Of a stretch of 64,000 nt of DNA, positions 8,189-18,900 are shown one piece after another. Source of the stretch: Bradyrhizobium sp. MOS002. Lineage in GTDB: Bacteria; Pseudomonadota; Alphaproteobacteria; Rhizobiales; Xanthobacteraceae. How positions within the stretch are numbered: position 1 is the stretch's first letter; every line of letters begins with the position of its first letter. The DNA lies in the NCBI RefSeq assembly GCF_003020115.1, contig NZ_PYFX01000001.1, positions 635,501-699,500 on the forward strand, given 5' to 3'. Under the pieces are notes generated by a model. It was not told the origin of the DNA. It made no database searches and saw only the letters and a list, made by a program, of their open reading frames with translations. The translations under genes and the position numbers were made by a program.

Positions 8189-9688
8189 TCAGATCGTCTG
8201 ATTGTACTCGCCGACTTCGGGATGGGTGCGCAGCACGCTGTTCACCATCTCGAACATGTCGTGCATGCGCTGCTCGGAGACCGGGCTCTCGACCACCACG
8301 ACGAGCTCGGGCTTGTTGGAGGAGGCACGCACCAGGCCCCAGCTGCCGTCCTCGACCGTGACGCGCACCCCGTTGACGGTGACGAGATCGCGGATCGACT
8401 GGCCGCCGATCTTGGCGCCCTTGGCCTGCAAGGCCTCGAAGTGCTTCACCACCTTGTCGATCACGCCGTATTTGACCTCGTCGGCGCAATGCGGCGACAT
8501 GGTCGGCGACGACCAGGTCTTCGGCAGCGCGTTCTTGAGATCGGCCATCGACTTGCCGGGGGCGCGATCGAGCATGTCGCAGATCGCGAGCGCCGAGACG
8601 AGACCGTCGTCATAGCCGCGTCCATACGGCTTGTTGAAGAAGAAGTGACCGGACTTCTCGAAGCCGGCGAGCGCACCCGTCTCATGGGTGCGGCGCTTCA
8701 TGTAGGAATGGCCGGTCTTCCAGTAGGTGGTTTTTGCACCCTGCTTCTGCAACACCGGATCGGTGATGAACAGGCCAGTCGACTTCACGTCGACGATGAA
8801 CTGCGCGTCCTTGTGGATCGCGGACATGTCGCGCGCCAGCATCACGCCGACCTTGTCGGCGAAGATCTCCTCGCCGGTGTTGTCGACGACGCCGCAGCGA
8901 TCGCCGTCGCCGTCGAAGCCGAGACCCACATCGGCCTTGTGCTGCAGCACTGCGTCGCGGATCGCGTGCAGCATCTCCATGTCTTCGGGGTTCGGATTGT
9001 ATTTCGGGAAGGTGTGGTCGAGCTCGGTGTCGAGCGGGATCACCTCGCAGCCGATCGCCTCCAGCACCTGCGGCGCGAACGCGCCGGCGGTGCCGTTGCC
9101 GCAGGCCGCGACGACCTTCAGCTTGCGCTTCAACTTCGGACGGTTGGTGAGATCGGCGATGTAGCGCGACGGATAATTCTCGTGGAATTGATAGGAGCCG
9201 CCGGCCTTGTTCTTGAACTCGGCGCCCAGCACGATCTCCTTCAGCCGCGTCATCTCGTCGGGGCCGAAGGTCAGCGGGCGGTTGGCGCCCATCTTCACGC
9301 CGGTCCAGCCATTGTCGTTGTGCGAGGCCGTGACCATGGCGCAGCAGGGCACGTCGAGGTCGAACTGCGCGAAATAGGCCATCGGCGTCACCGCGAGCCC
9401 GATGTCGTGCACCTTGCATCCCGCTGCCATCAGGCCGGAGATCAGCGCATATTTGATCGAGGCCGAATAACCGCGGAAATCATGACCGGTGACGATCTCC
9501 TGGCTGACGCCGAGCTCCGCGATCAGCGCGCCCAGCCCCATGCCGAGCGCCTGGATTCCCATCAGGTTGATTTCCTTCTGGAACAGCCAGCGCGCATCGT
9601 ATTCGCGAAAGCCCGTGGCCTTCACCATCGGCTCGGATTCGAAGGCATAGGTGTTGGGCAGCAACACGGATTTCGGCTTGGGGAACAT
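8189..9688 (-). CDS. Phosphomannomutase/phosphoglucomutase
   Basis: A 499-residue alpha-D-phosphohexomutase. The phosphoserine loop is TASHNDNGWTG, the metal loop is GFDGDGDRCG and the sugar-binding region contains FEKSGHFFF. The length and motifs fit the AlgC/ManB group, which interconvert mannose-1/6-phosphate and glucose-1/6-phosphate for surface polysaccharide and LPS. UDP-glucose dehydrogenase is encoded 3.5 kb away on the same strand, consistent with an envelope-polysaccharide role. The N-terminal 20 residues before MVKATGFREYDARW may be an extension. Confidence 0.9.
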   Translation of the reverse strand: MFPKPKSVLLPNTYAFESEPMVKATGFREYDARWLFQKEINLMGIQALGMGLGALIAELGVSQEIVTGHDFRGYSASIKYALISGLMAAGCKVHDIGLAVTPMAYFAQFDLDVPCCAMVTASHNDNGWTGVKMGANRPLTFGPDEMTRLKEIVLGAEFKNKAGGSYQFHENYPSRYIADLTNRPKLKRKLKVVAACGNGTAGAFAPQVLEAIGCEVIPLDTELDHTFPKYNPNPEDMEMLHAIRDAVLQHKADVGLGFDGDGDRCGVVDNTGEEIFADKVGVMLARDMSAIHKDAQFIVDVKSTGLFITDPVLQKQGAKTTYWKTGHSYMKRRTHETGALAGFEKSGHFFFNKPYGRGYDDGLVSALAICDMLDRAPGKSMADLKNALPKTWSSPTMSPHCADEVKYGVIDKVVKHFEALQAKGAKIGGQSIRDLVTVNGVRVTVEDGSWGLVRASSNKPELVVVVESPVSEQRMHDMFEMVNSVLRTHPEVGEYNQTI

Positions 9689-9879
9689 TGGGAATGTCTC
9701 GTGAAAAAGAGCCAGAATTTGATGCAGCCTTAGCGAATGCCGGGCCGCAGCGGAAGGCGGGAATGGCAGCTTATGGATGATAATTGCGGCAGTTTGGTAA
9801 CGGGGAATCTGACCGCAAGAGCGGTCGAAATAATAGCTTTTCTTGAATTGTGCGGTCGCCGGGGCCTTTTGGGAGACCC

Positions 9880-10389
9880 TTACTGCTCCAGCACCATCTG
9901 GCCGTTGGCGTATTCGAAACGCTTGAGGCGGGAGAGGAAGGAGAGGCCGAGCAGGTTCTCGGACAGCGCCTCGTCGGGCAGCACCATAGCATCGACGTCG
10001 CGCACGATAAGCCCGCCGACATCGAGCATGGCGATGCGGGTCCGCGCGGCCTTGATGGTGCCGTTGGCGGTGGAGACGTTGGCGTTGTAATCGCTGCGCG
10101 AGGGACGCAGGCCGAAGCGGGCGGCGGAGGTTTCGTTCAGCGCAACCACGGAGGCGCCGGTGTCGACCATGAAGCCGATGCGCTGGCCTTCGATCCGGCC
10201 TTCAGTCTGGAAGTGGCCGCGGCCGTCGCGGGGGATGTTGAGGCTGCGGCCGCCGGCCGGCGCGACGGACGCGACTGCTACCGTGCGCGGCACCGACGTT
10301 GCCGAGGCGGAGCTCATCCTGTCCGCCATCTGCGCCATGAAGGTGCCGAGGCCGATCATGATCGCCGCGAAGATCATTATGTTACGCAT
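9880..10389 (-). CDS. Membrane-anchored retropepsin-like aspartic protease (TIGR02281-type)
   Basis: A 169-residue protein with one N-terminal hydrophobic segment (residues 4-20) and then a single-lobe aspartic protease domain. The active-site triplet is in FMVDTGASVVAL, and the second conserved stretch is LLGLSFLSRLKRFE. Like retroviral proteases it would need to dimerise. The family is common and poorly characterised in alphaproteobacteria. The ATG at 10389 is preceded by an in-frame GTG at 10392. It lies alone between the mutase and helicase genes. Confidence 0.82.
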   Translation of the reverse strand: MRNIMIFAAIMIGLGTFMAQMADRMSSASATSVPRTVAVASVAPAGGRSLNIPRDGRGHFQTEGRIEGQRIGFMVDTGASVVALNETSAARFGLRPSRSDYNANVSTANGTIKAARTRIAMLDVGGLIVRDVDAMVLPDEALSENLLGLSFLSRLKRFEYANGQMVLEQ

Positions 10390-10517
10390 CACACCACTTC
10401 CGAGCCGGAAGGCTCGATTTCACCACGCGGGAGGCCTGTCCGCGAGCGACGCTGCGGCCAGAGCTGTGCTATTTTGACGAAAAGGATGAGCGGACGGTTA
10501 ATGGGTGTTCGTAACGC

Positions 10518-12995
10518 TCACGTCCCGCGCGGCTTGACCCGCCGGGTGGGCAGCGCATTCGCCGGATCTTCCGGCCAGGGATGGCGCGGGTAGCGGCCGC
10601 GCAAATCGGAGCGCACGGCGCTGTAGCTGCCGCGCCAGAAACCGGGGAGATCGCGCGTCACCTGCACCGGGCGCTGCGCCGGCGACAGCAGCTCCAGCAC
10701 CAGCGGCACCTTGCCGGCGGCGATCGAGGGATGGGTGTTGAGGCCGAACAATTCCTGGAGCCGCACCGCGATGGTCGGCCCCTGCTCGGCTTCATAATCG
10801 ATCGCGAGCACGCTGCCGGTCGGGGCCTCGAAATGCGTCGGCGCCTCGCGGTCGAGCCGCGCGCGCATCTCCCACGGCAACAATGTCATTAGCGCGTCGG
10901 AGAGATCGCCCGCGGAGATATCCTTCAGCGCGATCTTGTCGTAGAGCGCCGGCACCAGCCAGTCGTCCCGCCGCGCGATCAACCCCTCGTCCGACAGGTC
11001 GGGCCAGCTATCGCCCTCGGCCTTGCGCAAGAACATCACGCGATCGCGCCATTGTCTTGCTGCCTTCGACCAGGGCATCCGGTCGAGGCCGGCGGCGATC
11101 AGCCCGTCTGCGAAGATGCGCGCGGTGTCCTCCGAGGGTGACACGGCAAGTGTCGCCTCAGAGAGAATGATCGCGTGCATCGCGCGCTTGCGCCGCGCCC
11201 GCAACGCCATCGCGCCGCGATCGAACGATACCTCGTCGGCGGATTGGATATGCTCGGCGAAATGCCGCTCGATCTCGTCCTGCGAGATTTGCGCCGCGAG
11301 CAGAATGCGCCCGCTCGCCGCCGTACCGGTCATCTCGCCGATCGCGATATAGGGCGCGCGCGCGAGCGACGAGGTCTGATCCACGGCAGCGCCTCGACCG
11401 TTGGCGAGCACGAAGCTGCCATTGCCGCGGTTGCGCGCGACGCGATCCGGGAAGGCGTAGGCGAGCATCAGGCCGGTCGAGAGGTCACCTTCTCCGGTCG
11501 CCGCCTTCTCCGACGCCGCCACCTGCGAGGCCCAGCGCCGCGCGAGATCGCGCGCGCTTGCGGCGCGCGGGGAACGGTCGCGGCGGAACTGATCCCGCCG
11601 GTGCTCGAGATCGACGCTGTCGCCGCCGAGCCCGCGCTCGGTGATGATGGCGGCGATCTCGGCGGCGGCTTCGCCCTCGCCGGCACGATGCGAATCCACA
11701 ATCATGCGCGCCAGCCGCGGCGGCAGCGCCAGCGCGCGCAAGCTCTTGCCCTCCGCGGTGATGCGGCCATCGCCATCGAGCGCGTTGAGCTCGGAGAGCA
11801 GGCTTTTTGCTTCCTTCCAGGCCGGCTGCGGCGGCGGATCGAGAAACGACAGCGCGGCGGGATCGGCGACGCCCCATTGCGCGAGATCGAGCACCAGCGA
11901 GGACAGATCGGCGCTGAGGATCTCGGGCTGGGTATAGGGCGCGAGCGAGGCTGTCTGAGGTTCGTCCCAGAGCCGGTAGCAGACACCGGGCTCGGTGCGG
12001 CCGGCGCGGCCGCGGCGCTGATCCGCCGCAGCGCGCGAGACGCGCACGGTCTCGAGCCGGGTCAGGCCGATGTCGGGCTCGTAGCGCGGCACGCGGGCAA
12101 GGCCGGAATCGACCACGATGCGCACGCCCTCGATGGTCAGCGAGGTTTCCGCGATCGAGGTCGCCAGCACCACCTTGCGCGTGCCCTTGGGCGCCGGCGA
12201 GATGGCACGATCCTGCACGGCGGCGTCGAGCGCGCCGAACAGCGGCACGATTTCGATGCTGGAATCCTGCACGCGTTCGCCGAGGAGGTTCTGGGTGCGG
12301 CGGATCTCGGCGGCGCCCGGCAGGAACGCCAGCACCGAGCCGGCATCGGCGCGCAGCGCCGAGGCGATCGCATCCGCCATCTGCCGCTCGATCGGCGCAT
12401 CGGCCTTGCGGCCGAGATAGCGCGTCTCGACTGGAAAGGCGCGGCCTTCGCTTTCGACAACGGGCGCTTCGCCGAGCAATTTGGCCACGCGGGCGCCATC
12501 GAGCGTTGCCGACATCACGAGGATGCGCAAATCCTCGCGCAGGCCGGTTTGCGCATCGCGCGCCAGCGCGAGGCCCATGTCGGCATCGAGCGAGCGCTCG
12601 TGGAATTCGTCGAACAGGATTGCGGCGATGCCCGATAGCTCGGGATCGTCGAGAATCTGGCGGGTGAAGATACCCTCCGTCACCACCTCGATGCGGGTCG
12701 CGCGCGAGATCTTCGAGCCGAAGCGGACGCGATAGCCGACGGTCTCGCCGGCGCGTTCGCCCAGTGATTTGGCCATGCGGTCGGCGCTGGCGCGCGCCGC
12801 GATGCGCCGCGGCTCCAGCACGATGATCTTCTTGCCCTTGACCCAGGGGGCATCGAGCAGCGCCAGTGGCACGCGCGTGGTCTTGCCGGCACCCGGGGGC
12901 GCCACCAGCACGGCCGCATTATGCGCCTCCAGCGTGCGCGAGAGGTCGTCGAGCACGGCATCGATCGGGAGGGGCGTGTCGAAACTGCGGGGCAA
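10518..12995 (-). CDS. hrpB: ATP-dependent RNA helicase HrpB
   Basis: An 825-residue DEAH-box helicase. Motifs in order: Walker A APPGAGKTT, motif II DEFH in ILFDEFHERSLD, motif III SATL, then DQRRGRAGRTEPGVCYRL (motif VI) and a long HrpB-type C-terminal region. The start is uncertain. The frame is open for 43 further codons, but these translate a palindromic repeat, so the TTG at 12995 is preferred; it gives a length close to E. coli HrpB (about 810-825). The repeat ends 13 bp upstream, which leaves little room for a native promoter. Confidence 0.88.
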   Translation of the reverse strand: MPRSFDTPLPIDAVLDDLSRTLEAHNAAVLVAPPGAGKTTRVPLALLDAPWVKGKKIIVLEPRRIAARASADRMAKSLGERAGETVGYRVRFGSKISRATRIEVVTEGIFTRQILDDPELSGIAAILFDEFHERSLDADMGLALARDAQTGLREDLRILVMSATLDGARVAKLLGEAPVVESEGRAFPVETRYLGRKADAPIERQMADAIASALRADAGSVLAFLPGAAEIRRTQNLLGERVQDSSIEIVPLFGALDAAVQDRAISPAPKGTRKVVLATSIAETSLTIEGVRIVVDSGLARVPRYEPDIGLTRLETVRVSRAAADQRRGRAGRTEPGVCYRLWDEPQTASLAPYTQPEILSADLSSLVLDLAQWGVADPAALSFLDPPPQPAWKEAKSLLSELNALDGDGRITAEGKSLRALALPPRLARMIVDSHRAGEGEAAAEIAAIITERGLGGDSVDLEHRRDQFRRDRSPRAASARDLARRWASQVAASEKAATGEGDLSTGLMLAYAFPDRVARNRGNGSFVLANGRGAAVDQTSSLARAPYIAIGEMTGTAASGRILLAAQISQDEIERHFAEHIQSADEVSFDRGAMALRARRKRAMHAIILSEATLAVSPSEDTARIFADGLIAAGLDRMPWSKAARQWRDRVMFLRKAEGDSWPDLSDEGLIARRDDWLVPALYDKIALKDISAGDLSDALMTLLPWEMRARLDREAPTHFEAPTGSVLAIDYEAEQGPTIAVRLQELFGLNTHPSIAAGKVPLVLELLSPAQRPVQVTRDLPGFWRGSYSAVRSDLRGRYPRHPWPEDPANALPTRRVKPRGT

Positions 12996-13007
12996 AAGCT
13001 CGCTTTC

Positions 13008-13122
13008 GTCATCACCCGCCTTGTGCGCATTTGCGCACTGGTGCGGGTGATCCAGTAAACTCGAATCTCGGCTATTACGAAGATTGCGGATTACTGGATA
13101 CCCCGCCTTCGCGGGGTATGAC
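13008..13122. repeat. Palindromic repeat abutting the hrpB start
   Basis: Read on the plus strand it begins GTCATCACCCGCC, pairs internally with GCGGGTGATCCAGTA, and ends with TTACTGGATACCCCG to GGGGTATGAC. It shares its plan (GTCAT ... GATCCAGTA ... ACTGGAT ... ATGAC) with the repeat at 8063-8164. It occupies nearly the whole gap between hrpB and the UDP-glucose dehydrogenase gene. Confidence 0.82.
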
Positions 13123-13137
13123 AATCATTTGCCGCTA

Positions 13138-14454
13138 TCAGCCTTGCACCGAAGGCCGCCCGACGCTCTCATAGACGAAGCCGGCCGCAGCCATCTCCTC
13201 GGGGCGGTAGATGTTGCGCAAGTCGACGATGACGGGCTGGGTCATGGTCGCCTTCAGCCGGTCGAGGTCGAGCGCCCGGAACTGCACCCACTCGGTGACG
13301 ATGACGATCGCATCGGCGCCCTCCGCGCAGGAATAGGCGTCCTCGCAATAGGTGATGCTGGGCAGCTCGCTCTTCGCCTGCTCCATGCCGACGGGATCGA
13401 AGGCCTTCACCTTCGCGCCCATGTCGATCAGGCCGGTCACCAGCGGGATCGACGGCGCATCGCGCATGTCGTCGGTGTCGGGCTTGAAGGTGAGGCCGAG
13501 CACCGCGATGGTCTTGCCGCGCAGCGAGCCGCCGAGCGCCTGGCTCACTTTTCGCGCCATCGCCCGCTTGCGGTTCTCGTTGACCGCCAGCACGGATTCG
13601 ACGATGCGCAAGGACACGTCGTAGTCCTGCGCGATCTTGATCAGCGCCTTGGTGTCCTTCGGGAAGCACGAGCCGCCGAAGCCGGGGCCGGCATGTAGGA
13701 ATTTGGTGCCGATGCGGTTGTCCAGGCCAATGCCGCGCGCGACCTCCTGCACGTTGGCGCCGACCTTTTCGGAGAGGTCCGCGATCTCGTTGATGAAGGT
13801 GATCTTGGTCGCGAGGAACGCATTCGCCGCGTACTTGATCATCTCGGCGGTGCGGCGTTCCGTGAACATCAGCGGCGCCTGGTTCAGCGACAGCGGCCGA
13901 TAGATGTCGCTCATCACCTTGCGGCCGCGCTCGTCGGAGGTGCCGACGACGATGCGGTCGGGGAATTTGAAGTCGCGGATCGCCGCGCCCTCGCGCAGGA
14001 ATTCGGGGTTCGAGGCGACGACCACGTCGGCCTTGGGATTGGTCTCGCGGATGATGCGCTCGACCTCGTCGCCAGTGCCGACCGGTACGGTCGACTTGGT
14101 CACCACGACGGTGAAGCCGGACAGCGACTGCGCGATCTCTTTCGCGGCGGCATAGACGTAGGACAGATCGGCGTGGCCGTCACCGCGGCGCGACGGCGTG
14201 CCGACCGCGATGAAGACGGCATCGGCATCCGCGACCGGCTTGGACAAATCGGTGGTGAACTCCAGCCGCTTGGCCTTGACGTTGGTCGCGACCAGTTCGT
14301 CGAGCCCGGGTTCGTAGATCGGGATCTCGCCACGATGAAGCGCCGCGATCTTCTTCTCGTCTTTGTCGACGCAAATGACGTCGTGACCGAAATCCGCAAA
14401 GCAGGCCCCGGACACCAGTCCCACATAGCCCGTGCCGATCATCGCGATACGCAT
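13138..14454 (-). CDS. UDP-glucose 6-dehydrogenase
   Basis: A 438-residue protein that oxidises UDP-glucose to UDP-glucuronate for surface polysaccharides. It has the N-terminal NAD-binding MRIAMIGTGYVGLVSG, a central helical dimerisation part, the catalytic cysteine in GGSCFPKDTKAL, and the C-terminal UDP-binding domain (GLTFKPDTDDMRDAPS). The ATG at 14454 puts the Rossmann glycine motif at the N-terminus as in Ugd/TuaD; the open frame upstream is non-coding. It works in the same pathway area as the mutase at 8189. Confidence 0.93.
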   Translation of the reverse strand: MRIAMIGTGYVGLVSGACFADFGHDVICVDKDEKKIAALHRGEIPIYEPGLDELVATNVKAKRLEFTTDLSKPVADADAVFIAVGTPSRRGDGHADLSYVYAAAKEIAQSLSGFTVVVTKSTVPVGTGDEVERIIRETNPKADVVVASNPEFLREGAAIRDFKFPDRIVVGTSDERGRKVMSDIYRPLSLNQAPLMFTERRTAEMIKYAANAFLATKITFINEIADLSEKVGANVQEVARGIGLDNRIGTKFLHAGPGFGGSCFPKDTKALIKIAQDYDVSLRIVESVLAVNENRKRAMARKVSQALGGSLRGKTIAVLGLTFKPDTDDMRDAPSIPLVTGLIDMGAKVKAFDPVGMEQAKSELPSITYCEDAYSCAEGADAIVIVTEWVQFRALDLDRLKATMTQPVIVDLRNIYRPEEMAAAGFVYESVGRPSVQG

Positions 14455-14646
14455 GAAAAATCCTGTTTGCTTGGTTAACAAAACCCCAATTCTAGGGCGG
14501 TTTAGCATTTTCCTGAGGTGAGGGAACAGCCCGCGTACAAAAAACGGCACGGCAATTGTACCGGTAAAGAAATCGTAAGCCGCAAGGCGCCAAACTGCTC
14601 CGCGTTCACACAGATCCTGGCGGAACACGCCTCGAAAAGAGACACA

Positions 14647-15714
14647 ATGGCACCATCAGACACAATCGCCGCGAGCGGGGGACTCAAGGCCCCGGCTGCT
14701 GCGCGTGTCGATTGGGTCGATTACGCCAAGGGCATCTGCATCGTCATGGTCGTGATGATGCATTCGGTGCTGGGGGTCGAGCTTGCCGCCGGCGAGACCG
14801 GCTTCATGCATGTATTGGTGGCTTTCGCAAAGCCGTTCCGGATGCCGGATTTCTTCCTGATTTCGGGCCTGTTCCTGCCACTGGTGATCGGCCGGGACTG
14901 GCGAACCTATCTCGACCGCAAGGTGGTGCATTTCGCCTATTTCTATGTCGTCTGGGTGACAATCCAGTTCGGCTTCAAGGCTCCCGCATTCGCGGCGGAA
15001 ACGAGCTGGCGCGACGCCGGCTTGCTCTATCTGGAATCCTTCGTCGAGCCGTTCGGCACGCTGTGGTTCATCTACCTCCTGCCCATCTTCTTCGTCGTCA
15101 CAAAACTGACACGGCGCATCCCGCCGCCCGCGATCTGGCTCATCGCGGCCGCACTGGAGACGGCGCGTGTCGCAACGGGCTGGACCGCGATCGACGAGTT
15201 CTGCGCGCGCTTCGTCTATTTCTATTCGGGCTATCTGTTCGCGCCCTACGTGTTCGCGCTGTCGGACCGCGCGCGCAATCATCCCGGATGGGCGCTGACA
15301 GCGCTCGCGACATGGGCGCTGGTCAATGGCGGTCTGGTTATGCTCGGGGCCAGCGAGTGGAAATTCGTATCGCTCGTGCTCGGCCTCGCCGGCGCCTGCG
15401 CCATCATCACGATGGGCACGCTGCTCGCGCGTGCACAATGGCTGAATGTCTTCCGCTTCTGCGGCGAGCATTCGATCGTGATCTATCTCGCCTTCTTCCT
15501 GCCGATGGCCGCGACACGGACGCTGCTGTTGCGCACGGGCATCATTCCCGACATCGGTGCGGTGTCGCTGATCGTGACCATCGTCGGCGTGATCGGCTCG
15601 CTCGCGATCTGGCAGATCGCTCTGCGCCTTGGCGGCAATTTCCTGTTCGAGCGGCCGGACGCATTCTGGATCGCGCCGAAGAAGGCGAGCGCGGTGTTGC
15701 AGGCGGCGGAGTAA
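14647..15714 (+). CDS. Acyltransferase 3 family membrane protein
   Basis: A 355-residue integral membrane protein with about ten hydrophobic segments. It opens with WVDYAKGICIVMVVMMHSV, where the Arg/Lys-Gly and the His of the first helix mark the acyltransferase-3 fold, and continues with RMPDFFLISGLFLPLV. Members O-acylate sugars of LPS, exopolysaccharide or Nod factor, or succinylate glucans (OpgC). The ATG at 14647 follows AAAAGAGACACA, a fair ribosome site. It is divergent from the UDP-glucose dehydrogenase gene, which supports a polysaccharide-modifying role. Confidence 0.85.
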   Translation: MAPSDTIAASGGLKAPAAARVDWVDYAKGICIVMVVMMHSVLGVELAAGETGFMHVLVAFAKPFRMPDFFLISGLFLPLVIGRDWRTYLDRKVVHFAYFYVVWVTIQFGFKAPAFAAETSWRDAGLLYLESFVEPFGTLWFIYLLPIFFVVTKLTRRIPPPAIWLIAAALETARVATGWTAIDEFCARFVYFYSGYLFAPYVFALSDRARNHPGWALTALATWALVNGGLVMLGASEWKFVSLVLGLAGACAIITMGTLLARAQWLNVFRFCGEHSIVIYLAFFLPMAATRTLLLRTGIIPDIGAVSLIVTIVGVIGSLAIWQIALRLGGNFLFERPDAFWIAPKKASAVLQAAE

Positions 15715-15729
15715 TCCTGCCTCCACATC

Positions 15730-15870
15730 GTCGTCCCGGCGAAGGCCGGGACCCATACCGCGTGATTTATCGATAGATCGCGGTCTTCGTACTGCGGCAC
15801 GATCGCTTAGCTGCCAGTCTTCGCCAAACTTCTCCCTGTGGTTATGGGTCCCGGCCTTCGCCGGGACGAC
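15730..15870. repeat. 141-bp palindromic repeat (GTCGTCCCGGCGAAGG family)
   Basis: Both ends are near-perfect inverses: GTCGTCCCGGCGAAGGCCGG at the left, and CTTCGCCGGGACGAC at the right preceded by GGTTATGGGTCCCGGC. The right outer 32 bp match the ends of the GIY-YIG element at 23708-24104. The body (CCATACCGCG...CGATAG, CTTCGCCAAACTTCTCCCTG) is shared with the copies at 56344 and 59513. Confidence 0.88.
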
Positions 15871-15945
15871 ATTTGAGTGTGGGCTCCGGCCAGATTTCCT
15901 ACATCCAAGGCTGTCAAAGTCCGCAAAAATTCATACATTGCGGCC

Positions 15946-18900
15946 ATGCCCAAGACATCGCCCAAGACATCCCCGAAGACCACTGCCAAAGCCGAAACCA
16001 AGCCCGCGGCGGCGACAGCTGCTGCCAAGCCCGTCGCCGCGAGAGCGACCGGCAAGGGCGACCATGTCTTCCTGGTCGACGGTTCCGGCTACATTTTCCG
16101 CGCCTATCACGCGCTGCCGCCGATGAACCGCAAGTCCGACGGCTTGCAGGTCAATGCCGTGCTCGGCTTCTGCAACATGCTGTGGAAGCTGTTGCGCGAG
16201 ATGCCCGAGGACAACCGGCCGACGCATCTGGCGATCATCTTCGACAAGTCGGAGATCACCTTCCGCAACAAGATCTATCCCGAATACAAGGCCCACCGGC
16301 AGCCGGCCCCGGACGATCTGATCCCGCAATTCGCGCTGATCCGCGAAGCGGTACGCGCCTTCGACCTGCCTTGCCTGGAACAGGTCGGCTTCGAGGCCGA
16401 CGATCTGATTGCGACCTATGTGCGGCAGGCCTGCGAGCGCGGCGCGAGCGCGACAATCGTGTCCTCCGACAAGGACCTGATGCAGCTCGTCACCGATTGC
16501 GTCACCATGTACGACACCATGAAGGACCGCCGCATCGGTATCCCCGAGGTGATCGAGAAGTTTGGCGTGCCGCCGGAGAAGGTGGTGGAAGTGCAGGCCC
16601 TGGCCGGCGATTCCACCGACAACGTTCCTGGCGTGCCCGGCATCGGCATCAAGACCGCGGCGCAGCTGATCGTCGAATATGGCGATCTCGAGCAACTGCT
16701 GTTCCGCGCCACCGAAATCAAGCAGCCGAAGCGGCGCGAGGCGCTGATCGAGAACGCCGAGAAGGCGCGCATCTCGCGGCAGCTCGTATTGCTCGACGAC
16801 AAGGTCGACCTCGAAGTCCCGCTGGACGATCTCGCCGTCCACGAACCCGATGCGCGCAAGCTGATCGCGTTCCTGAAGGCGATGGAATTTTCCACGCTGA
16901 CGCGCCGCGTCGCCGAGTTCTCGCAGATCGATCCGGCCAACGTCGATGCCGATCCCGGTTATTCCAGCGGCGCCAGCGTTTTCTCGCCGCTGCCGCCTTC
17001 GGACGTCGTGCCAGCCCCGGGAGCCGGCGCGCCGGCGCAAGCGCCAGCGGGCCAGCGCAACACATCGGCGAGCAAGGAGGACAAGGCCGCGAGTCCGAAA
17101 GGCGCGCCGATTTCGCTCGCCGCCGCGCGCGAAGAGGCTTTGCGCAAGCTTCCGGTCGACCGCAGCAAGTACCAGGCCGTCAAGACGCTCGCGGAATTGA
17201 ACGCGTTCATCGCGCGCATCCACGATGCCGGCCATGTCGCGGTCGAGATCCGCGCAAACTCGATCGATCCGATGCAGGCCGATCTTTGCGGCATCGCGCT
17301 AGCGCTGGCGCCGAACGAGGCCTGCTACGTGCCGCTGGCGCACAAGCAGTCCGGCGGCGGCGCCGGCCTGTTCGACGCGGGCCTCGCGCCCGACCAGGTC
17401 AAGCATACTGATGCGATCGAGGCGCTGCGGCCGGTACTGGAATCACCAGGGATTCTCAAGATCGGCTTCGACGTCAAATTCACCGCGGTGATGCTGGCGC
17501 AGCACGGCATCATGCTGCGCAACACCGACGATGCGCAGCTGATCTCCTACGTGCTCGATGCCGGCCGCGGCTCGCACGCGATCGAGCAGCTGTCCGAGCG
17601 CTGGTTCGGTCACGCGATGCTCAAAGAGAACGAGCTGCTCGGCAGCGGCAAGGGCAAGATCACGTTCGACCAGGTGCCGATCGACAAGGCCGCGGCGCTG
17701 TCGGCGGAAGGTGCCGACGTGACCCTGCGCGTCTGGCGCGTGCTGAAGCCGCGCCTCGTCGCCGAGCACATGACGACGGTCTACGAGACGCTGGAACGGC
17801 CCCTGGTATCGGTGCTCGCGCGCATGGAGCGGCGCGGCATCTCGATCGACCGCCAGGTGCTGTCGCGCCTGTCCGGCGACTTCGCCCAGACTGCGGCCCG
17901 CGTCGAGGCCGAGATCCAGCAGATCGCGGGCGAGCCCGTCAATGTCGGCAGCCCGAAGCAGATCGGCGACATCCTGTTCGGCAAGATGGGACTGTCCGGC
18001 GGCACCAAGACCAAGACCGGCGCGTGGTCGACCACCGCTCAGGTGCTCGACGAACTCGCCGAGCAGGGCCACGATCTCCCGAAGAAGATTCTGGAGTGGC
18101 GCCAGGTCTCGAAGCTCAAATCGACCTACACCGACGCGCTGCCGACCTACGTGAATGCCCAGACCCACCGCGTCCACACGACCTACGCGCTGGCCGCGAC
18201 CACGACGGGCCGGCTATCGTCAAACGAGCCGAACTTGCAGAACATTCCGGTGCGCACCGAGGACGGGCGCAAGATCCGGCGCGCCTTCATCGCGACGCCA
18301 GGGCACAAGCTGGTCTCCGCCGACTATTCGCAGATCGAGCTGCGGCTGCTCGCCGAGATCGCCGACATTCCCGTGCTGCAGCAGGCGTTCCGCGACGGTC
18401 TCGACATTCACGCCATGACGGCATCGGAAATGTTCGGCGTGCCCATCAAGGGCATGCCGAGCGAAATCCGGCGCCGCGCCAAGGCGATCAATTTCGGCAT
18501 CATCTACGGCATTTCGGCATTCGGCCTCGCCAACCAGCTCGGCATCGGGCGCGAGGAAGCCTCCGCCTACATCAAGAAGTACTTCGAGCGCTTCCCCGGC
18601 ATCCGCGCCTACATGGACGAGACGCGCGACTTCTGCCGGAGCCACGGCTACGTCACCACGCTGTTCGGACGGAAGATGTACTATCCCGACATCAAGGCTT
18701 CGAACGCCTCGGTGCGCGCCTTCAACGAGCGCGCCGCGATCAACGCCCGGCTCCAGGGCACCGCGGCCGACATCATCCGCCGCGCCATGACGCGGATGGA
18801 GGATGCCCTGGTCCGGAAGAAACTGTCTGCGCAGATGCTGCTGCAGGTGCATGACGAATTGATCTTCGAGGTGCCGGACGCTGAGGTCGAGGCGACGCTC

